Positions 36,177-47,990 of a stretch of DNA of 64,000 nt are shown one piece after another. The position numbers were made by a program, and so were the translations under genes. The stretch spans positions 62,001 to 126,000 of the forward strand of contig JAIVFJ010000075.1 in NCBI GenBank assembly GCA_025765615.1. The letters are read 5' to 3'. Below the pieces are notes generated by a model, which did no database searches, was not told the DNA's origin, and saw only the letters and a program-made list of their open reading frames with translations. The DNA comes from Zopfochytrium polystomum (lineage: Eukaryota > Chytridiomycota > Chytridiomycetes > Chytridiales > Chytridiaceae). The first letter of the stretch is position 1. Each line of letters opens with the position of its first letter.

Positions 36177-36513
36177 TCTACCACGCTCTACGCGCTGCTG
36201 GCTCAGCCCGCCGCCGCGTGTGCCCGCGTCATTAACTTGGCAGAAGCGGTGGCGCTCTCCACGAAGAAACCCTCTCTCTCTCTCGCACTCCCACACACCT
36301 TTCCCTTCGTCACTCGACCAAACAGCCAACGGTTTCAAACAGAAAAACACAAATACCAGGGCGAATGACCCTCTTTCCACACGAAACAGAAAACCGCCTC
36401 ACCTTCCCCTTCGCCGCTCGACCACTCGACCAATCAGTCAACGGTTCAAACAGAAAAACACAAACACAAGGGCGAATGACCCTCTTTCCACACGAAACAG
36501 AAAACCGCCTCAC
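36177..36513. repeat. Second copy of the 226-bp block plus a 93-bp tandem partial copy
   Basis: 36177-36402 matches 30181-30406 with few changes. The right part (ACTCGACC...AAAACCGCCTCAC) is then repeated at 36421-36513 and contains a CCAAT box (GACCAATCAG). It lies 680-1,020 bp upstream of member J, next to another CT tract (36131-36178). Confidence 0.85.
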
Positions 36514-37800
36514 CAGTTTTCCGTGCCCATCAAGAAGGAAGGGGGTGTTTGGGCGCATGGGGGCGAAAGATCAGTGGAAAACCCAACCGCACAGGCCCGG
36601 TCGATAATCAAGCAGGCCGAAAGGCAGTCTTCTTTTTCGTCTTAACGTTCCAAAAACGCAGACTTACCCCCCCACACTTACCCCTCCCGTGACAAGCAAA
36701 GGAATGGAGGGATGCGACCGACAACAATGGAGCCCCAATTCAAGCCAGACTCAGCCCCGCATTGCCAACGCACTTCGGCGGGGCGAAGGACCGCAATGTT
36801 TGCCTGCAAAGATCAGGGACAAACAAGAATAAAGAAACCTTGATGGATCGATTTCTGGCGCGGAACCAATGGGGGGTCAATGCCCCCAATGCTTTAGTCA
36901 TTTGGAAAAAAAAATGAACAGAAAACAAAAAAAGAATCAAAAGCACATAAATCCGCCCGCTTTCGGAGTTCGGGCGGCTCAGCCCACCCAAAAAAAATGA
37001 AAAAAAGAAAAAAAAATACGCCACCCAAGAAAGTTGGTGGCGCCAAAACCATAAAAGTCGGGCCGAACAAAAAAAAAAAATGGATTAATCAACGCACAAC
37101 AAATTTACAAGCGAATACCCGAGAGGAAGGAAGAAGAAGAGGAAGAAAAAAAAAAACTGTGGTGCAGGGTACGCCTATGGAAAAAAGCAATCGCCACCAA
37201 GGCCCGACCCGCCCATGGTTCGGATGCACTTCCACACATCCCGCCCACACGCCGGCGCGAGATCCTTATAATTACTCGTCCCTCTGGCTTCTCGCAAGGA
37301 AAATGAGAGACGAAAGAAACGGACGAGGACGCCGCGGACCCCTGGCGAGCGCGCATTGTTATGGGTGTCAAAAAGTATCTGCGGCGAGCCAAATACCTGT
37401 CTTGTCGGTGCTTCGCCGCCCAGTTTGCCGCCCTCAGTTGCAGTCGTCCTGCCAGCACTGCCGTTTGCAGCAAACTTGCCGTCGCCGCCACCGCGCCGTT
37501 TACCTATTTTGCCGACATGGCTGTCGCCGTCGCGCCGCCTGTCACACCGGTCGACTGAACCCGATCATCCTCGTCAAAACTTTCGGGTTTCTGAAAAAGT
37601 GCTCCCCCGACCGCCACCGCCTCGTTCAGCCAGAACAGGCAGCAACTGGTCCTGATCAGGCGGACGAACGGGCAGATTGTGTGCGCTTCTTAGATTGTGG
37701 AAACCGACGGGTTATCCCTCAGAGGCCTCATCTACGGGGTTTCGGTGGGTGTTGTTGAGCAGGAGCGAGGCGACCTACAGCAATCGGAGATGAAGTTCCC
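36514..37800. other. Right edge of the array, possible tail relic (member K)
   Basis: No intact gene seen. The minus strand near 37,340-37,570 has Ala/Gly/Lys/Arg blocks (TGGATATAMSAK, FAANGSAGRTTATEGGKLGG) reminiscent of array tails. GCTCAGCCCACC at 36977-36988 resembles motifs upstream of other members. A-rich stretches at 36,905-37,160. Composition falls towards AT after about 37,760. Confidence 0.3.
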
Positions 37801-37922
37801 ATGATCACTGGGCATGAGGGTGAAACGAATTTAAGGAGAATGGGAGAAAGGGAAAGGAGAAGAGAGATGAAGGACACAAACAAGACAAGGCATGGACAAA
37901 GTGTTCTTGTTTCACAACATTC

Positions 37923-38404
37923 CTATCCACTGTTCTTGCCAAGGAGTCCCATGTGAGGGACCAACCTCTGGAAGCGTGCAACAGGGAGAAGTTTTGTTGG
38001 AACATCAGCAATCATATGCTCGCCAGCAACATGTCCAACTTCCAGGGCCTTAGCGGCAACTTGCTCACAGATAAAGTGGCAGATAAAGTGGTGACAAATG
38101 TCAATATGCTTGATTTGGTCTGTCATCTTTTGGCTTTTGGCAACAGAGATGCAGCTAGTGTTATCCTCAAAGATGACAGACGCTTTGGTTTGACTGTGAT
38201 CAAGATCCTTCAGCAGCTGACAGAGACAAATGACCTCTTGTGCAGTTGACGAGATAGCCATGTACTCAGCTTCAAGGGTAGAGAGAGCAACAGTTTTCTG
38301 AACATGGCTTTTCCAAGAGATGGCGGCCCCAGAGATTGTGGTTATGTAACCAATGGTGGAACGATGGTTGCAGGTGCGCCCCCAAAGTCATCCTCAGAGT
38401 AGTT
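37923..38404 (-). mobile_element. Ty1/copia RNase H relic, family 2
   Basis: The minus strand encodes the end of a copia polyprotein: a degraded STIGYITTISGAAISWKS-like segment, EAEYMAISSTAQEVICL, IFEDNTSCISVAKS, KHIDICHHFICEQV and EHMIADVPTKLLP, ending at about 37,923. These match the copia RNase H order (SRTGYxxxxxG..SWxSKxQ; ASSTAEAEY; DNxxAI; RTKHIDxxxHFIR; ADxLTK). It is cut at 38,405 by a copia LTR of a different sequence family, so the 5' part is absent. Confidence 0.75.
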
Positions 38405-38822
38405 TGTAAACTGTCTACTCTGAGTTAGTGGAAGGAGTGAATGAAGTGGAGATGTGTGTTTGTGGGTGGTCCTTCTCTCCAACTTGGAGAGAAAGAGAAA
38501 AAAATCTGTTATGAATTATTGATACATAATGATGATATGCATGCTGTAATAGTTGCTGGCAGGCGTGACTGGCACAGGGTACAAACCTCTCCTATACTAT
38601 CTGCTTGAGCAGAGGAGGAGGAAAACTGTTGACACCAGGTTTTTGTTCCACTTAGTACTTGGAGTATTTGTCAACAGCGCAAGCCAGTGCCCAGGTCTGC
38701 ATAAGCCGTGGCTCACTCTCCCATGGGCATTGTGAGAACGATAACTGACAGTCACAATAGGTTTGGGTCTGTCTTGTGCCTCTTGCTGCTAACCAGTCAG
38801 TTCTGCCTAACACATACCTACG
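38405..38822 (-). mobile_element. Copia LTR, 418 bp
   Basis: Read on the minus strand it starts TGTTAGGCAGAACTGACTGG and ends CAGTTTACA (TG...CA). It aligns over its whole length to the LTR at 46480-46891. The flanking pentamers (TAGTT, CATAC) do not match, so it is not a simple solo LTR with a target duplication. It lies inside the copia RNase H relic on its left side. Confidence 0.8.
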
Positions 38823-39093
38823 AATCTGTAACAACCGAGTCCTCCACATTGCGCATTCTTGGTGGTTCTGGCCTCAAAGCCAAACCCTAAACCATGTTGC
38901 AGCAAGCTTCTGGTCCTACAAGTCCAAAAGAAACAGTCAGAGCTGGCAGGCTATCACAGCCACCCCAGTCAGCCTGCAGTGTGAAAGGGGGACCCACAGC
39001 AGCTCAGGAGAAGCATGATAAACCTCAAAGTGTTGGGGCTGAATGAAGGTTTTGTTTGAAAGGTTGAGGAGAAAAAAAATTACAATTTATGAA

Positions 39094-39161
39094 CAACAGT
39101 CGTTTAGTGGTAGAATTATGGCCTGCCACGCGGTAGACAGGTCCGACTGCTGGCTGTTGCA
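39094..39161 (+). pseudogene. tRNA-Gly(GCC)-like pseudogene
   Basis: GTTTAGTGGTAGAATTATGGCCTG and the loop TGCCACG match the D arm and GCC anticodon arm of eukaryotic tRNA-Gly. The acceptor ends CAACAG/CTGTTG pair, but the T arm (CAGGTCCGACTGCTGG) is poor and the molecule is a few bases short. Confidence 0.5.
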
Positions 39162-39204
39162 ATCATTTTGTGATTGAAAGCTCAAATGTGAACAAAGCAA
39201 CCAC

Positions 39205-39298
39205 TGCCTTCTGCCGGAATCGGACCGACGACCTTATCCTTGCAAGGACCGTGTGGCCTCCTACGAGGGATACGCTCTGCCAGCTGAGCTAAGAAGGC
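39205..39298 (-). tRNA. tRNA-Thr(CGT) with a 21-nt intron
   Basis: Acceptor GCCTTCT/AGAAGGC pairs perfectly; D arm AGCTCAGCTGGCAGAGC; anticodon stem TATCC/GGATA encloses CTCGTA, an insert of about 21 nt after position 37, then A. T arm GTCGG-TCCGATT-CCGGC. The anticodon is CGT. The intron sits at the canonical eukaryotic position. Confidence 0.85.
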
Positions 39299-40644
39299 AC
39301 CCTAAATCATTGTTTGACAAGCTTAACCCAAACTCAAGCAGCTTTGATCGATGTGCTGGACAATCTGTTGCAGCAGAAGCTGGGCAGTGTGAGCAATGCT
39401 CGTCCAGACAAACACACAATTGCGCACACAGAGAAAGACCTATGCACCACACAAGTACACACACATACACACACAGATAAATACTTATGCATGCACGCAC
39501 GCATGTACACACACACACACACACACACAGTCACACACAGTTTGGCAGCTTGTATCACGGCAGTTTCAACTGTTCCGTTGGAGCCAGCCCTTGGCCATCC
39601 AGCTCTTCCTGGACCTGGAGCACTGAGGGGACACTTCAGTGGCAATGGCAATGGCAATGGCTGACCAACTTTGGAAGACTGCCCACATCAGGGGCTGATT
39701 GATGTAAGCACCTCTTCACCTGTTCCAGTGGGTGGGTCCCTCCCAGGCAAGCTCAATGCAGCGCTGTTCTGCTCAAACAACTGCTGGCCAGCCTGAGGTG
39801 GGAAGAAAAACAACCCTGCCCAGATAAAGTGACCCATGTACAACTCTCTCTCAGTGTATGTCTCCTCCACAAGGCAGTCACATCAGAAATTGTGGCACTA
39901 ATTGGGAAGGAACTGTGGACTTTGGCAAGCCAAAAGTGGCTGGCTGTCCAAAGTGCCTGGGCATCTTGTTGCCAACTGCTGTCCAATGGCCATGGCTGTC
40001 CACTGGAGATGGCCAACCAGCAGATTGGGCTTTCCTACAGCCATGGCAAAGTATGAGCCAGGGTTGTCCATCCAGGTAAGCGAAACTGTGGCCTGGTCCG
40101 AACAGCTGCCACAGGAATCCACAGCCAATAATGATTATGGGATATTTTTTTTTGACACCTGGCAATTATTTTTGCCTCCCATGGCCCAGAATTTCTAGAC
40201 CTTGCAGTTGGAGTATGCCCCAAAACAATGCAGTGACTATTGGCAACCAGCCAGTATGCCCTATTCCCCTTCATCCCCTGTAACAGCCTCCCTCCCAAAC
40301 AGGTGCAACAGTTTTGCTTCCCAAAGAAATAAAGATTTCTTCTGTCAAAAAAAAACGAACAAAAAATAATTAAAATCTCAAACCCACTCCTCAAATGCAT
40401 CACTTCATCTTGGGATGTGAAAGTTGTGGTGTCCTTCAGTGTGCGGTGACAACATGAAACATGATCAGCAGACTTTCACAACACAGTTGATACAGGAACT
40501 CACCAGCTCAAGGCCAGATAATTTTGTTCCCTAATAAGCATGGGACGCTGGATTGCCGTGGAACCTGGATGGTCTTGGCCACCAAATTGCAATTAGTGCC
40601 ACAAAACTTTCCAATGCAGGAGGTCTCCCACTTGCAGTGGATTA

Positions 40645-40727
40645 TGGTCAGAGTCGAATTCGAACCCACGCCTCGTGAGAGACCGCAACTTGAGTGCGGC
40701 GCCTTAGACCAGATCAGCCATCTGACC
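40645..40727 (-). tRNA. tRNA-Leu(CAA)
   Basis: 83 nt including discriminator A. Acceptor GGTCAGA/TCTGACC; D arm TGGCTGATCTGGTCTAAGGC; anticodon loop CTCAAGT (CAA); long class II variable arm TCTCTCACGAGGC. The T stem has a mismatch (GTGGG/TCGAC). Confidence 0.8.
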
Positions 40728-40912
40728 ACAGCCTCATTGTGTGTGGGAAGGGCACCCGGTCTGGACCGCTAGGCAGTGCTCACCCGCCAGCGAGTGTGCA
40801 AATCTATCAACTTGAGTTCTGAGCACACCCCACAGCTGCTGTGCTCTGCTGCTCTCAGATTGGCAGACATATTCATTTTGTATCTTGCAAGCACAAGGAA
40901 GAAACCCCAATG

Positions 40913-40984
40913 CTACATTCATGTAGTGGCTTGTACGCCTCGTTGTGGCTGAGGAAACGGTGGTTCAATTCCACCACATAGCAA
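40913..40984 (+). tRNA. tRNA-His(GTG)-like
   Basis: Anticodon stem CCTCG/TGAGG closes the loop TTGTGGC (GTG). T arm GGTGG-TTCAATT-CCACC is perfect. The acceptor GCTACAT/ACATAGC has two mismatches, so it may be a degraded copy. Confidence 0.55.
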
Positions 40985-41499
40985 TCATCTTTGTGTGGTG
41001 CGCTTTGCTACAGACCTGTTGCAGTGGAAACACAAGTTTGTTACTGAGCGCAGGTTTTAATAGGATCAAGGGAAGCTAGCAGAGCCTTGAGGAATAGATG
41101 ACTGCCAGTAGAGCCAGGCCAGCCCCAATGTGCCATGCCACAGCCAGCAATCAACCTCAACCACCTTCATCTTCTCAATTAAGTCCCAGTCATCAGTGAC
41201 AAAGATGCTCTTCTTTGGTGCAGGCTGGGCTGCTGGCATGAAGTACGATGAACGCCTTGTGGACAAGCTGTTTCAGTGCAGCCAAGTATGTTGGAAAAGA
41301 AATCTTGTTAACTGACACTCAAGATTGCTTGCCGCCACCTTCCCGCCTTCCTGCCGCCGCCAGATCGCGAACTCTGCCTTCACCATTGCAACTAGGATAA
41401 AACTAGAAATTAAAAAAAGGCACCAGTTCAAACCCATTTATTCACACATTCCAAAAAAAAGTTGGACTGGTAAAAAGTGTGGAAGGAGCAGCTACCTCA

Positions 41500-42108
41500 A
41501 TATTTGGTAGAACCACCTTTGTTTTTGAAAACAACCTTGATTCTCCTTGGCATACTTTCAACTAAACCTTGAAGGAACAAAGGGAATTTTGCTCCATGCA
41601 CTTGCAACTCATTTTTTCAACGCTGGAATTCCAAATGGGCGATCCTTTTGCACTGTTCGTTTCAGGTGTTCCCAAAGATGCTCGATTGGTTTTTTGTGCA
41701 GGCCAGTCAAGAACTTTCAATCCACGTTTCTGAAACCATCACCCCACTTTCACTGCTTTGTGAGCTGGTGCATTCTCTTTCTGATTGATGATATTGGCAG
41801 TCACATCCTGTTGGTAGACCATTTTTATATCCATATAGTCCAGAAAAATCTCAATCTTCACATCCAGAATGTCAAGATACTTGGGTGAGTTCAGGCTGCT
41901 GTCAATGAACGAAAAGCATCCTGGGCTTGAACCCATGAAGCAACCCCAAATAGAGAAAGAGTCCCAACTGCTCGTGCATGAACCTTGCAAGTACTTTCCC
42001 CAGCTCTCCTCCACACAACTTGCATGGGCATTAAGCAAGTCTGTTGAGGCGCCATGGTTTCCTTTGTAACAACAAGTCACCCAAAAGTTGTGGTTAGGGT
42101 CCGCCACA
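41500..42108 (-). mobile_element. Tc1/mariner transposase relic
   Basis: The minus strand shows family blocks in order: SIWGCFMGSSPGCFSFID, LNSPKYLDIL, a disrupted FQQDNAPAHKA (VYQQD ... ENAPAHKAV), KVLDWPAQ, then in another frame IEHLWEHLKR-type sequence and an IPxRIxxVxxxKGGSTKY-like end. Frame shifts and an internal insertion make it inactive. The N-terminal DNA-binding region was not found. Confidence 0.75.
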
Positions 42109-42547
42109 AATCAAATAAAGTCAGACGTCGCAAATATTTGCATTTGATTTGATAGGGCGAATCAAATTTGAACTGGGCTGATTTCCCTCAAGCGATCATT
42201 TGAGTTCGCTTGCGGTATGGGTAATGAGGCGGAGGTTATGCACTGTGATCACCACAAGACCTTCACTGACACAAAAAAGTACAAGCAGGATGCAGCATTT
42301 CTCCTTGAGCTTTCACCTCAGACTGGAGATATATTTACTCACTTGCAGAAGCATGGCACTCAAACCGAAATGACTCTCATCGTATGCTGCGAGAAAACGT
42401 CCGTCACCTGTTCGACCAAGATCTATATGCGCTCTCCACTTTTTAACAAACTATCACATAACAGGTGAAATGAAGTGGTGCAAATCGTCAAAGGTCAGTT
42501 GGGTCGAAGGAATGACATTTGAGGACTCAGTCCCTTTTCAACAACCA

Positions 42548-42619
42548 AGGCCGCACCCGGAATCGAACCGGGGTCCCCAGAATCAGAATCTGATGTGATA
42601 ACCCCTACACTATGCAGCC
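42548..42619 (-). tRNA. tRNA-Gln(CTG)
   Basis: Acceptor GGCTGCA/TGCGGCC, anticodon stem TCAGA/TCTGG with loop TTCTGAT (CTG), T arm CCCGG-TTCGATT-CCGGG. Complete cloverleaf. Confidence 0.88.
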
Positions 42620-43480
42620 ACGTGGTGATCAAACACCACGTGATTTAATTTTTTTTGCATGTAATAAGCAACAAGGACCTGGCCAGCCTTGCCCCCTGAC
42701 CACTTTACAACAAGCTGACACTTGAACAAAGAAGCAACAGCTGCGCACCTGCCTGAGGTTGCCAACACGCAGCCTGCAACGGGAACAGCTGTTGACACAG
42801 CCCTGCATCAGCAGCACGTTAAGATACAGTGGAAGCTCTGGTGTCTCTCACAACGTGTCATTTCTATCATCTACGGTAACCCTGCACGCTCTGGTGATTG
42901 ATGCAACAACAACAGTTGATTGTTCGACTCAAGGTCCAGGTCCGATGATTTTTGAACTTCAATTCGCAGAGTAAAGACAGAGGTCGCTTGTTTGGCGCTA
43001 TTCTGGCCCACTTGTGGCTAACAGCTCAGGGTCCATATTTGCTGCTGTCCATAAGCTCTGGCTGGTATAAAAAGGGGTTGCTCCCCTGAATTTTGTCCTC
43101 AGGTCGTCACACTGACTCACCTCTGCAAAGTTGTTTCCAGTTGGTAAAGCCTTTTTGCCGAAGTGGGCCAAGAGCGTTCTGAAGTTGCTTGCTGCCTCCC
43201 TGGCGCACTCCAAATCGAAATCACAATATATGGGAGTGAAGGTTCGACCTTACAGAATTGTCATGTGCCCATATTTATTTTCAGTGCAGGTCCTTGCAAA
43301 TTACAAGGCCTGGGGCTTGTCTGCCAGCAGCCGGGTGAAAATTCAATTTTGGCTCACACAAGCAGTATCATGACAGTCGCTTTGGCGTTTGCATGATTCC
43401 AATTTTAAGTAGCGAGTGAGAGTTTGTATGAGAGGATAACATCAAATGTTGAGAACGAAGGCGGAGTGGAAGCGCGCCGC

Positions 43481-43554
43481 AAGCCCATGGTGGGGATCGA
43501 ACCCACGATCTCTCCCTTAGGAGGGGAACGCAATACCACTTTGCTACACGGGCT
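43481..43554 (-). tRNA. tRNA-Arg(CCT)
   Basis: Acceptor AGCCCGT/ATGGGCT, anticodon stem TTCCC/GGGAG with loop CTCCTAA (CCT), T arm GTGGG-TTCGATC-CCCAC. Complete cloverleaf. Confidence 0.88.
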
Positions 43555-43796
43555 GTGTTCCTACGAGACTTTGTAAGATAATAGATATCCAAACACCAAC
43601 ACAATTCCAGTACAACTTTCAATCTTGGCATTTTTTTAATGAATAGCCAAATTAACCGAATCAGCCTGATGTCAGCTTTTATTGGCTGCTGCTGGCTGGA
43701 ACAAAATGGAAGGACTGAAAGCTTCAATTTGTTGTACACCGGCGTGTGAAGTGAAAGCATACGTGTAAAACTGAAGATTCAACCAAGTACAACATT

Positions 43797-46479
43797 AAAC
43801 AGAAAGGCTATTGTCAAGGAGGTTGATGGTGTTGCAGAAAATGCCATCAAGGTCATCGCCCACATTGCTTCCTGTCTCCTGATTGAGGCCCAGCTTCCAT
43901 GGTTCTTCTGGTCCTATGCAATACACCATGCTTCATTCCTGCACAATCGTGTGCAACACTCTCACACTGGTTGGATTCCATTTGAATATTACCAAGGCCA
44001 AAAACCCAACCTACGCCACCGTGGAATTTTTGGCTGCCTCATTGTCACACTCAACAATGAGAATGCAGAACCTGCAAACTCACACAAGACCAAGTTCTCT
44101 CCTCAGGCCTCACTTGGACTCATCTTGGGTTTTGACACAGACAGCGAGTCTATTGCCCTCAGCTATGACTTTGCTGCATGGACCATTCTTTGGACACGCC
44201 ACTATAACTTGCATGAGCATGTCTTTCCTGGCCTGTCTGCAGTGAAGCTAAGGTTCGATATCTTAATTCTGATTTCTTAACTTCTCTCTCTGATAATTTT
44301 ACAGATTTTCCTGAATCTAACAACTCTCCTCCTTTCAAGCCTGTCAAGCCACCACTTTTCTCTTACCATCAATTATCCAACTCTCCTCCTGATGGTGCTC
44401 CCTCCACTCGTACTCGCCAGCAACTGCGCCAGGCTTCCAGCGGGGGACAGCTGCCATCACCATCAACAAACACCTCAGATCAACGTCCAACTCTTCCCAA
44501 TATATGGAAGACAATAATGACGATGACGATGATGGTGAAACCCTGACACATTTGCTGTCGTCCTGGCGAAGATGAAGACAAACCTGAAGAGAGCCTAGCT
44601 CCAATGGCAGACGGCATAGCAGCATCCATCAACACTGAACCGAAACCTGTCATTGAATCACCACTTCCACCATCTGTCATGGTCAACATCAAATATGCAC
44701 CAAGTGGACTTCGCAAACCACTTGCAAATCAAACAATCACTCACCATCTCTTGCGACTCTACCTTGCATCAGCCAACCCAGAACCACACTTCCCAAAGCT
44801 CTTCCCTAAAGAACCAATCCACCAATCCCAACTTCAACCAGTGCGACATTCCCACAAGGAAGCCCACACATCAGACTACAATGAAGCATGGACTACATCT
44901 GAGCATGAGGAACTTCACTCTCTCAGGGACAAGCACAAGGTCTAGGAATGGGCAGTTCTTTCTCCTGGCGAACGTGCAGTGTTCTGCAAATTGGTTTCCG
45001 CCTACAAGATCAACCCTTTTGGCTGGCTGAAGCAATGTAAAGTCTGTCTTGTCGCATGTGGAAACACCCAACCGGAAGGCATCAACCACACAGACATCCT
45101 TTCTCCTGTTGTCCAGATCCAGGCCATTTGACTGTTCATTGCAATGAGCCTTGCTTTTGACCTTGAGTACCACAGCATGGATGTCAACACAGCCTACCTG
45201 TACGCTTTTCTCAAAGAAGTCAGATACATGCATCCACCAAAAGGCCACGAGCAATTCACTCCTGATGGAAAGAAACTTTTCTGCAAACTCCTGACGAGCC
45301 TCTATGGACTCCTTCAATCTGGACGAAACTGGTTCCTGACCATTTGCAAGTTCATTGTTGAGAAACTCAGCTTCAATCAATCTCTTGCTGAGCCCTGCCT
45401 CTTCTTTCGAGTAGACCTTCAGCAGCAAACATTTGAAATCATCTTTGTCTTTGTCGACAACATCAATGTCATGGCCAACACCCCAGCTCTTTCAATTGAG
45501 GATGCTTTTTGCACTGAGTACAGCATGTCTCTCAAGGAAACCGCTGTTAGCCAAGTTATTTGCATCCACCTCAAGCGCAACTCTGAAGGCATTTGGATGG
45601 GCCTAGACGAATACACCAGGACAATTCTCACTGAAATGTGGGACGACCTCGATATTGCATCAACTCCAATGTCTAACACCTTTATGCATGACGAAATGTC
45701 AATCAAACTCAGCGAGAGCGACTCAAGCTGGTATTGATCCACACTCATGAAAATTCAATATCTCACAACACAAACTCGACCAGATATCGCATTTCCAACA
45801 AATGTGCTTTCCCAGTTCCGACCGAAGCCACACCAGTGCCATTGCACTCTGCCGCCTGCTTCATTACCTCTGAGGCACCTGGGACTAGGATTATTCTACA
45901 GACAAAGCCACAAACTGCTACGGCTCTTCACAAACAACACCCTTGAACCAGCTGCATACGCTGATACATCGTATGGGGGCAAACTGGGAGACCCCACATC
46001 ACGCACTGGATATGTCTTTTTCCTCAAGGGCGCCGCTGTCTCTTGGGTCTCACGCAAGCAACATCAAGTATCGCTATCCTCCACAGAAACAGAATACTAC
46101 TCAATTTCTGAAGCCTTCCAAGAAGCACAATGGCTCCTAGCCATATTATCAGAGGACAGTCAATGCAGATCTGCAATTGCACTAGTGCTCAACCCTCTCA
46201 CACATGCTCGCACAAAACACATTGACATACGTGCTCATTTCCTCCAACAAGGCGTAGCCACTAGAGAGATCACTGTACGCTACGTACCAACCAGCAACCA
46301 GATCGCAGACATTCTCACAAACCACTCTCAACGTCTCAGCACCAGCAACTGACCTCACTACTTGGCCTCCGAGCCCTGCTCCAACCTTTCAAACACCCTT
46401 TCAGTTAAAGCCTCAGACGCTTACGCACGCTTTGCATCATGGGTGCCACACCCATGGCCATCATGCGGGGGGTGTAAGG
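43797..46479 (+). mobile_element. Ty1/copia element, 5'-truncated integrase-RT-RNase H
   Basis: Integrase C-terminal part (WSYAIHHASFLHNRVQHS, GIFGCLIVTL, LGLILGFD) spans 43,800-44,280. RT begins about 44,870 (EAWTTSEHEELHSL) with VDVNTAYLYAFLKE-like and LYGLLQSGRNWF blocks. The RT active site reads FVDNIN, with Asn replacing the second catalytic Asp. RNase H includes YADTSYGGKLGDPTSRTGY, SLSSTETEYYSISEA, KHIDIRAHFLQQG and NQIADILTN. Stops and frame changes (for example 44,943 and 45,737) show it is dead. It ends in a purine tract GCGGGGGG and TGTAAGG, the first bases of its own 3' LTR, where the LTR at 46480 interrupts it. Confidence 0.88.
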
Positions 46480-46891
46480 TGTAAACAGTCTACTCTGAGT
46501 GAGTGAGTGGAAGGAGTGAATGAAGTGGAGATGTCTGTTTGTGGGTGGTCCTTCTCCCCAACTTGGAGAGAAAGGAAAAAAAACTCTGTTATGAATTATT
46601 CATACATGATGATGATATACACGCTGTAATAGTTGCTAGGCAAGCATGACTGGCACAGGGTAAAAACCTCTCCTATATTACGCTTGAGCAGAGGAGGAGG
46701 AAAACTGTTGACACTGGGTTTCCGTTCCACTTAATACTTGGAGTATTTGTCATCAGCGCAAGCCAGCACCCAGGTCTGCATTGTCAGTGGCTCGCTCTCC
46801 CATGGGCATCTTGAGAATGATAACTGACAGTCACAATAGGTTCGGGTCCGTCTTGTGCCTCTTGCTGCTAACCAGTCAGTTCTGCCTAACA
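46480..46891 (-). mobile_element. Copia LTR, 412 bp, 3' LTR of the inverted copy
   Basis: Minus-strand LTR from TGTTAGGCAGAACTG (46891) to CTGTTTACA (46480). On its right it abuts a G8 polypurine tract of the minus-strand copia fragment. On its left it abuts the end of the plus-strand element. The arrangement suggests the minus element inserted into the start of the 3' LTR of the plus element. Confidence 0.82.
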
Positions 46892-47990
46892 CCCCCCCCG
46901 CACAATGGCCATGGGTGTAGCACCTGTTATGCAAAGCATGCGTGAGCATGTGAGGCTTCGACCAAAAGGGTGTTTGAAAGGTCGGAGCGGGGTCGGAGGC
47001 CAAGTAGTGAGGTCAGTCGCTGGTGCTGAGACGTCAAGAGTGGTTTTGTGAGAATGTCTGCGATCTGGTTGCTGTTGGTATGTAGTGTATAGTGATCTCT
47101 CCAGTGGCTACGCCTTGTCAGAGGAAATGAGCACGTGTGTCAATGTGTTTTGTGCAAGCATGTGTGAGAGGGTTGAGCACAAGTGCAATTGCAGATCTGC
47201 ATTGATTGTTCTCAAGGATTGGTAGTGCTGGCTGTGCGGGGAGTTGCAACTCTGATAATATGGCTAGGGGCCATTGTGCTTCTTGGAAGGCTTCAGAAAT
47301 TGAGTAGTATTCTGCTTCTGTGGAGGATAGGGATACTTGATGTTGTTTGCGTGAGACCCAAGAGACAGCGGTGCCCTTGAGGAAAAAGACATATCCAGTG
47401 CGCGATGTGGGGTCTCCCAGTTTGCCCCCATACGATGTATCAGCGTATGCAGCTGGTTCAAGGTTGTAGTTTGTGAAGAGCCGTAGCAGTTTGTGGCTTT
47501 GTCTGTAGAATAATCCTAGTCCCAGGTGCCTCAGAGATAATGAAGCAGGCGGCAGAGTGCATTGCAATGGCACTGGTGTGGCTTTGGTCGGAACTGGGAA
47601 AGCACATTTGTTGGAAATGTGATATCTGGTTGAGTTTGTGTTGTGAGATATTGAATTTTCATGAGTGTGGATCAATACCAGCTTGAGTCGCTCTCTCTGA
47701 GTTTGATTGACATTTCGTCATGCTTAAAGGTGAAAGAGTTGATGCGATGTCCAGGTTGTCCCACATTTTCTCTTCAGTGAGAATTGCCCTGGTGTATTTG
47801 TCTAGTCCCATCCAAATGCCTTTGGCGTTGCGCTCAAGGTGGATGCAAATCACTTTGCTGACAGTGGTTTCCTTGAGAGACATGCTGTACTCAGTGCAAA
47901 AAGCATCCTCAATTTTTGCAACAAGAGCTGTGGTGTTGGCCATGACATTAATGTCGTCGACAAAAACAAAGATAATTTCAAACGTCGTCC
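46892..47990 (-). mobile_element. Second copia copy in inverted orientation (RT-RNase H fragment)
   Basis: Minus-strand homologue of the plus element: FVDDINVM (RT active site intact here), KIEDAFCTEYSMSLKET, GIWMGLDKYTRAILTE, YADTSYGGKLGDPTSRTGY, SLSSTEAEYYSISEA and THACTKHIDTRAHFL. It is truncated upstream at about 47,990 and contains small frame shifts. It is closer to the functional sequence than the plus copy at the RT active site. Confidence 0.85.

Noticed and set aside
42960..43130. Possible second LTR promoter (GGTATAAAAAGGGG).
   Set aside because: A TATA box is visible, but I could not find TG...CA ends or a target duplication.
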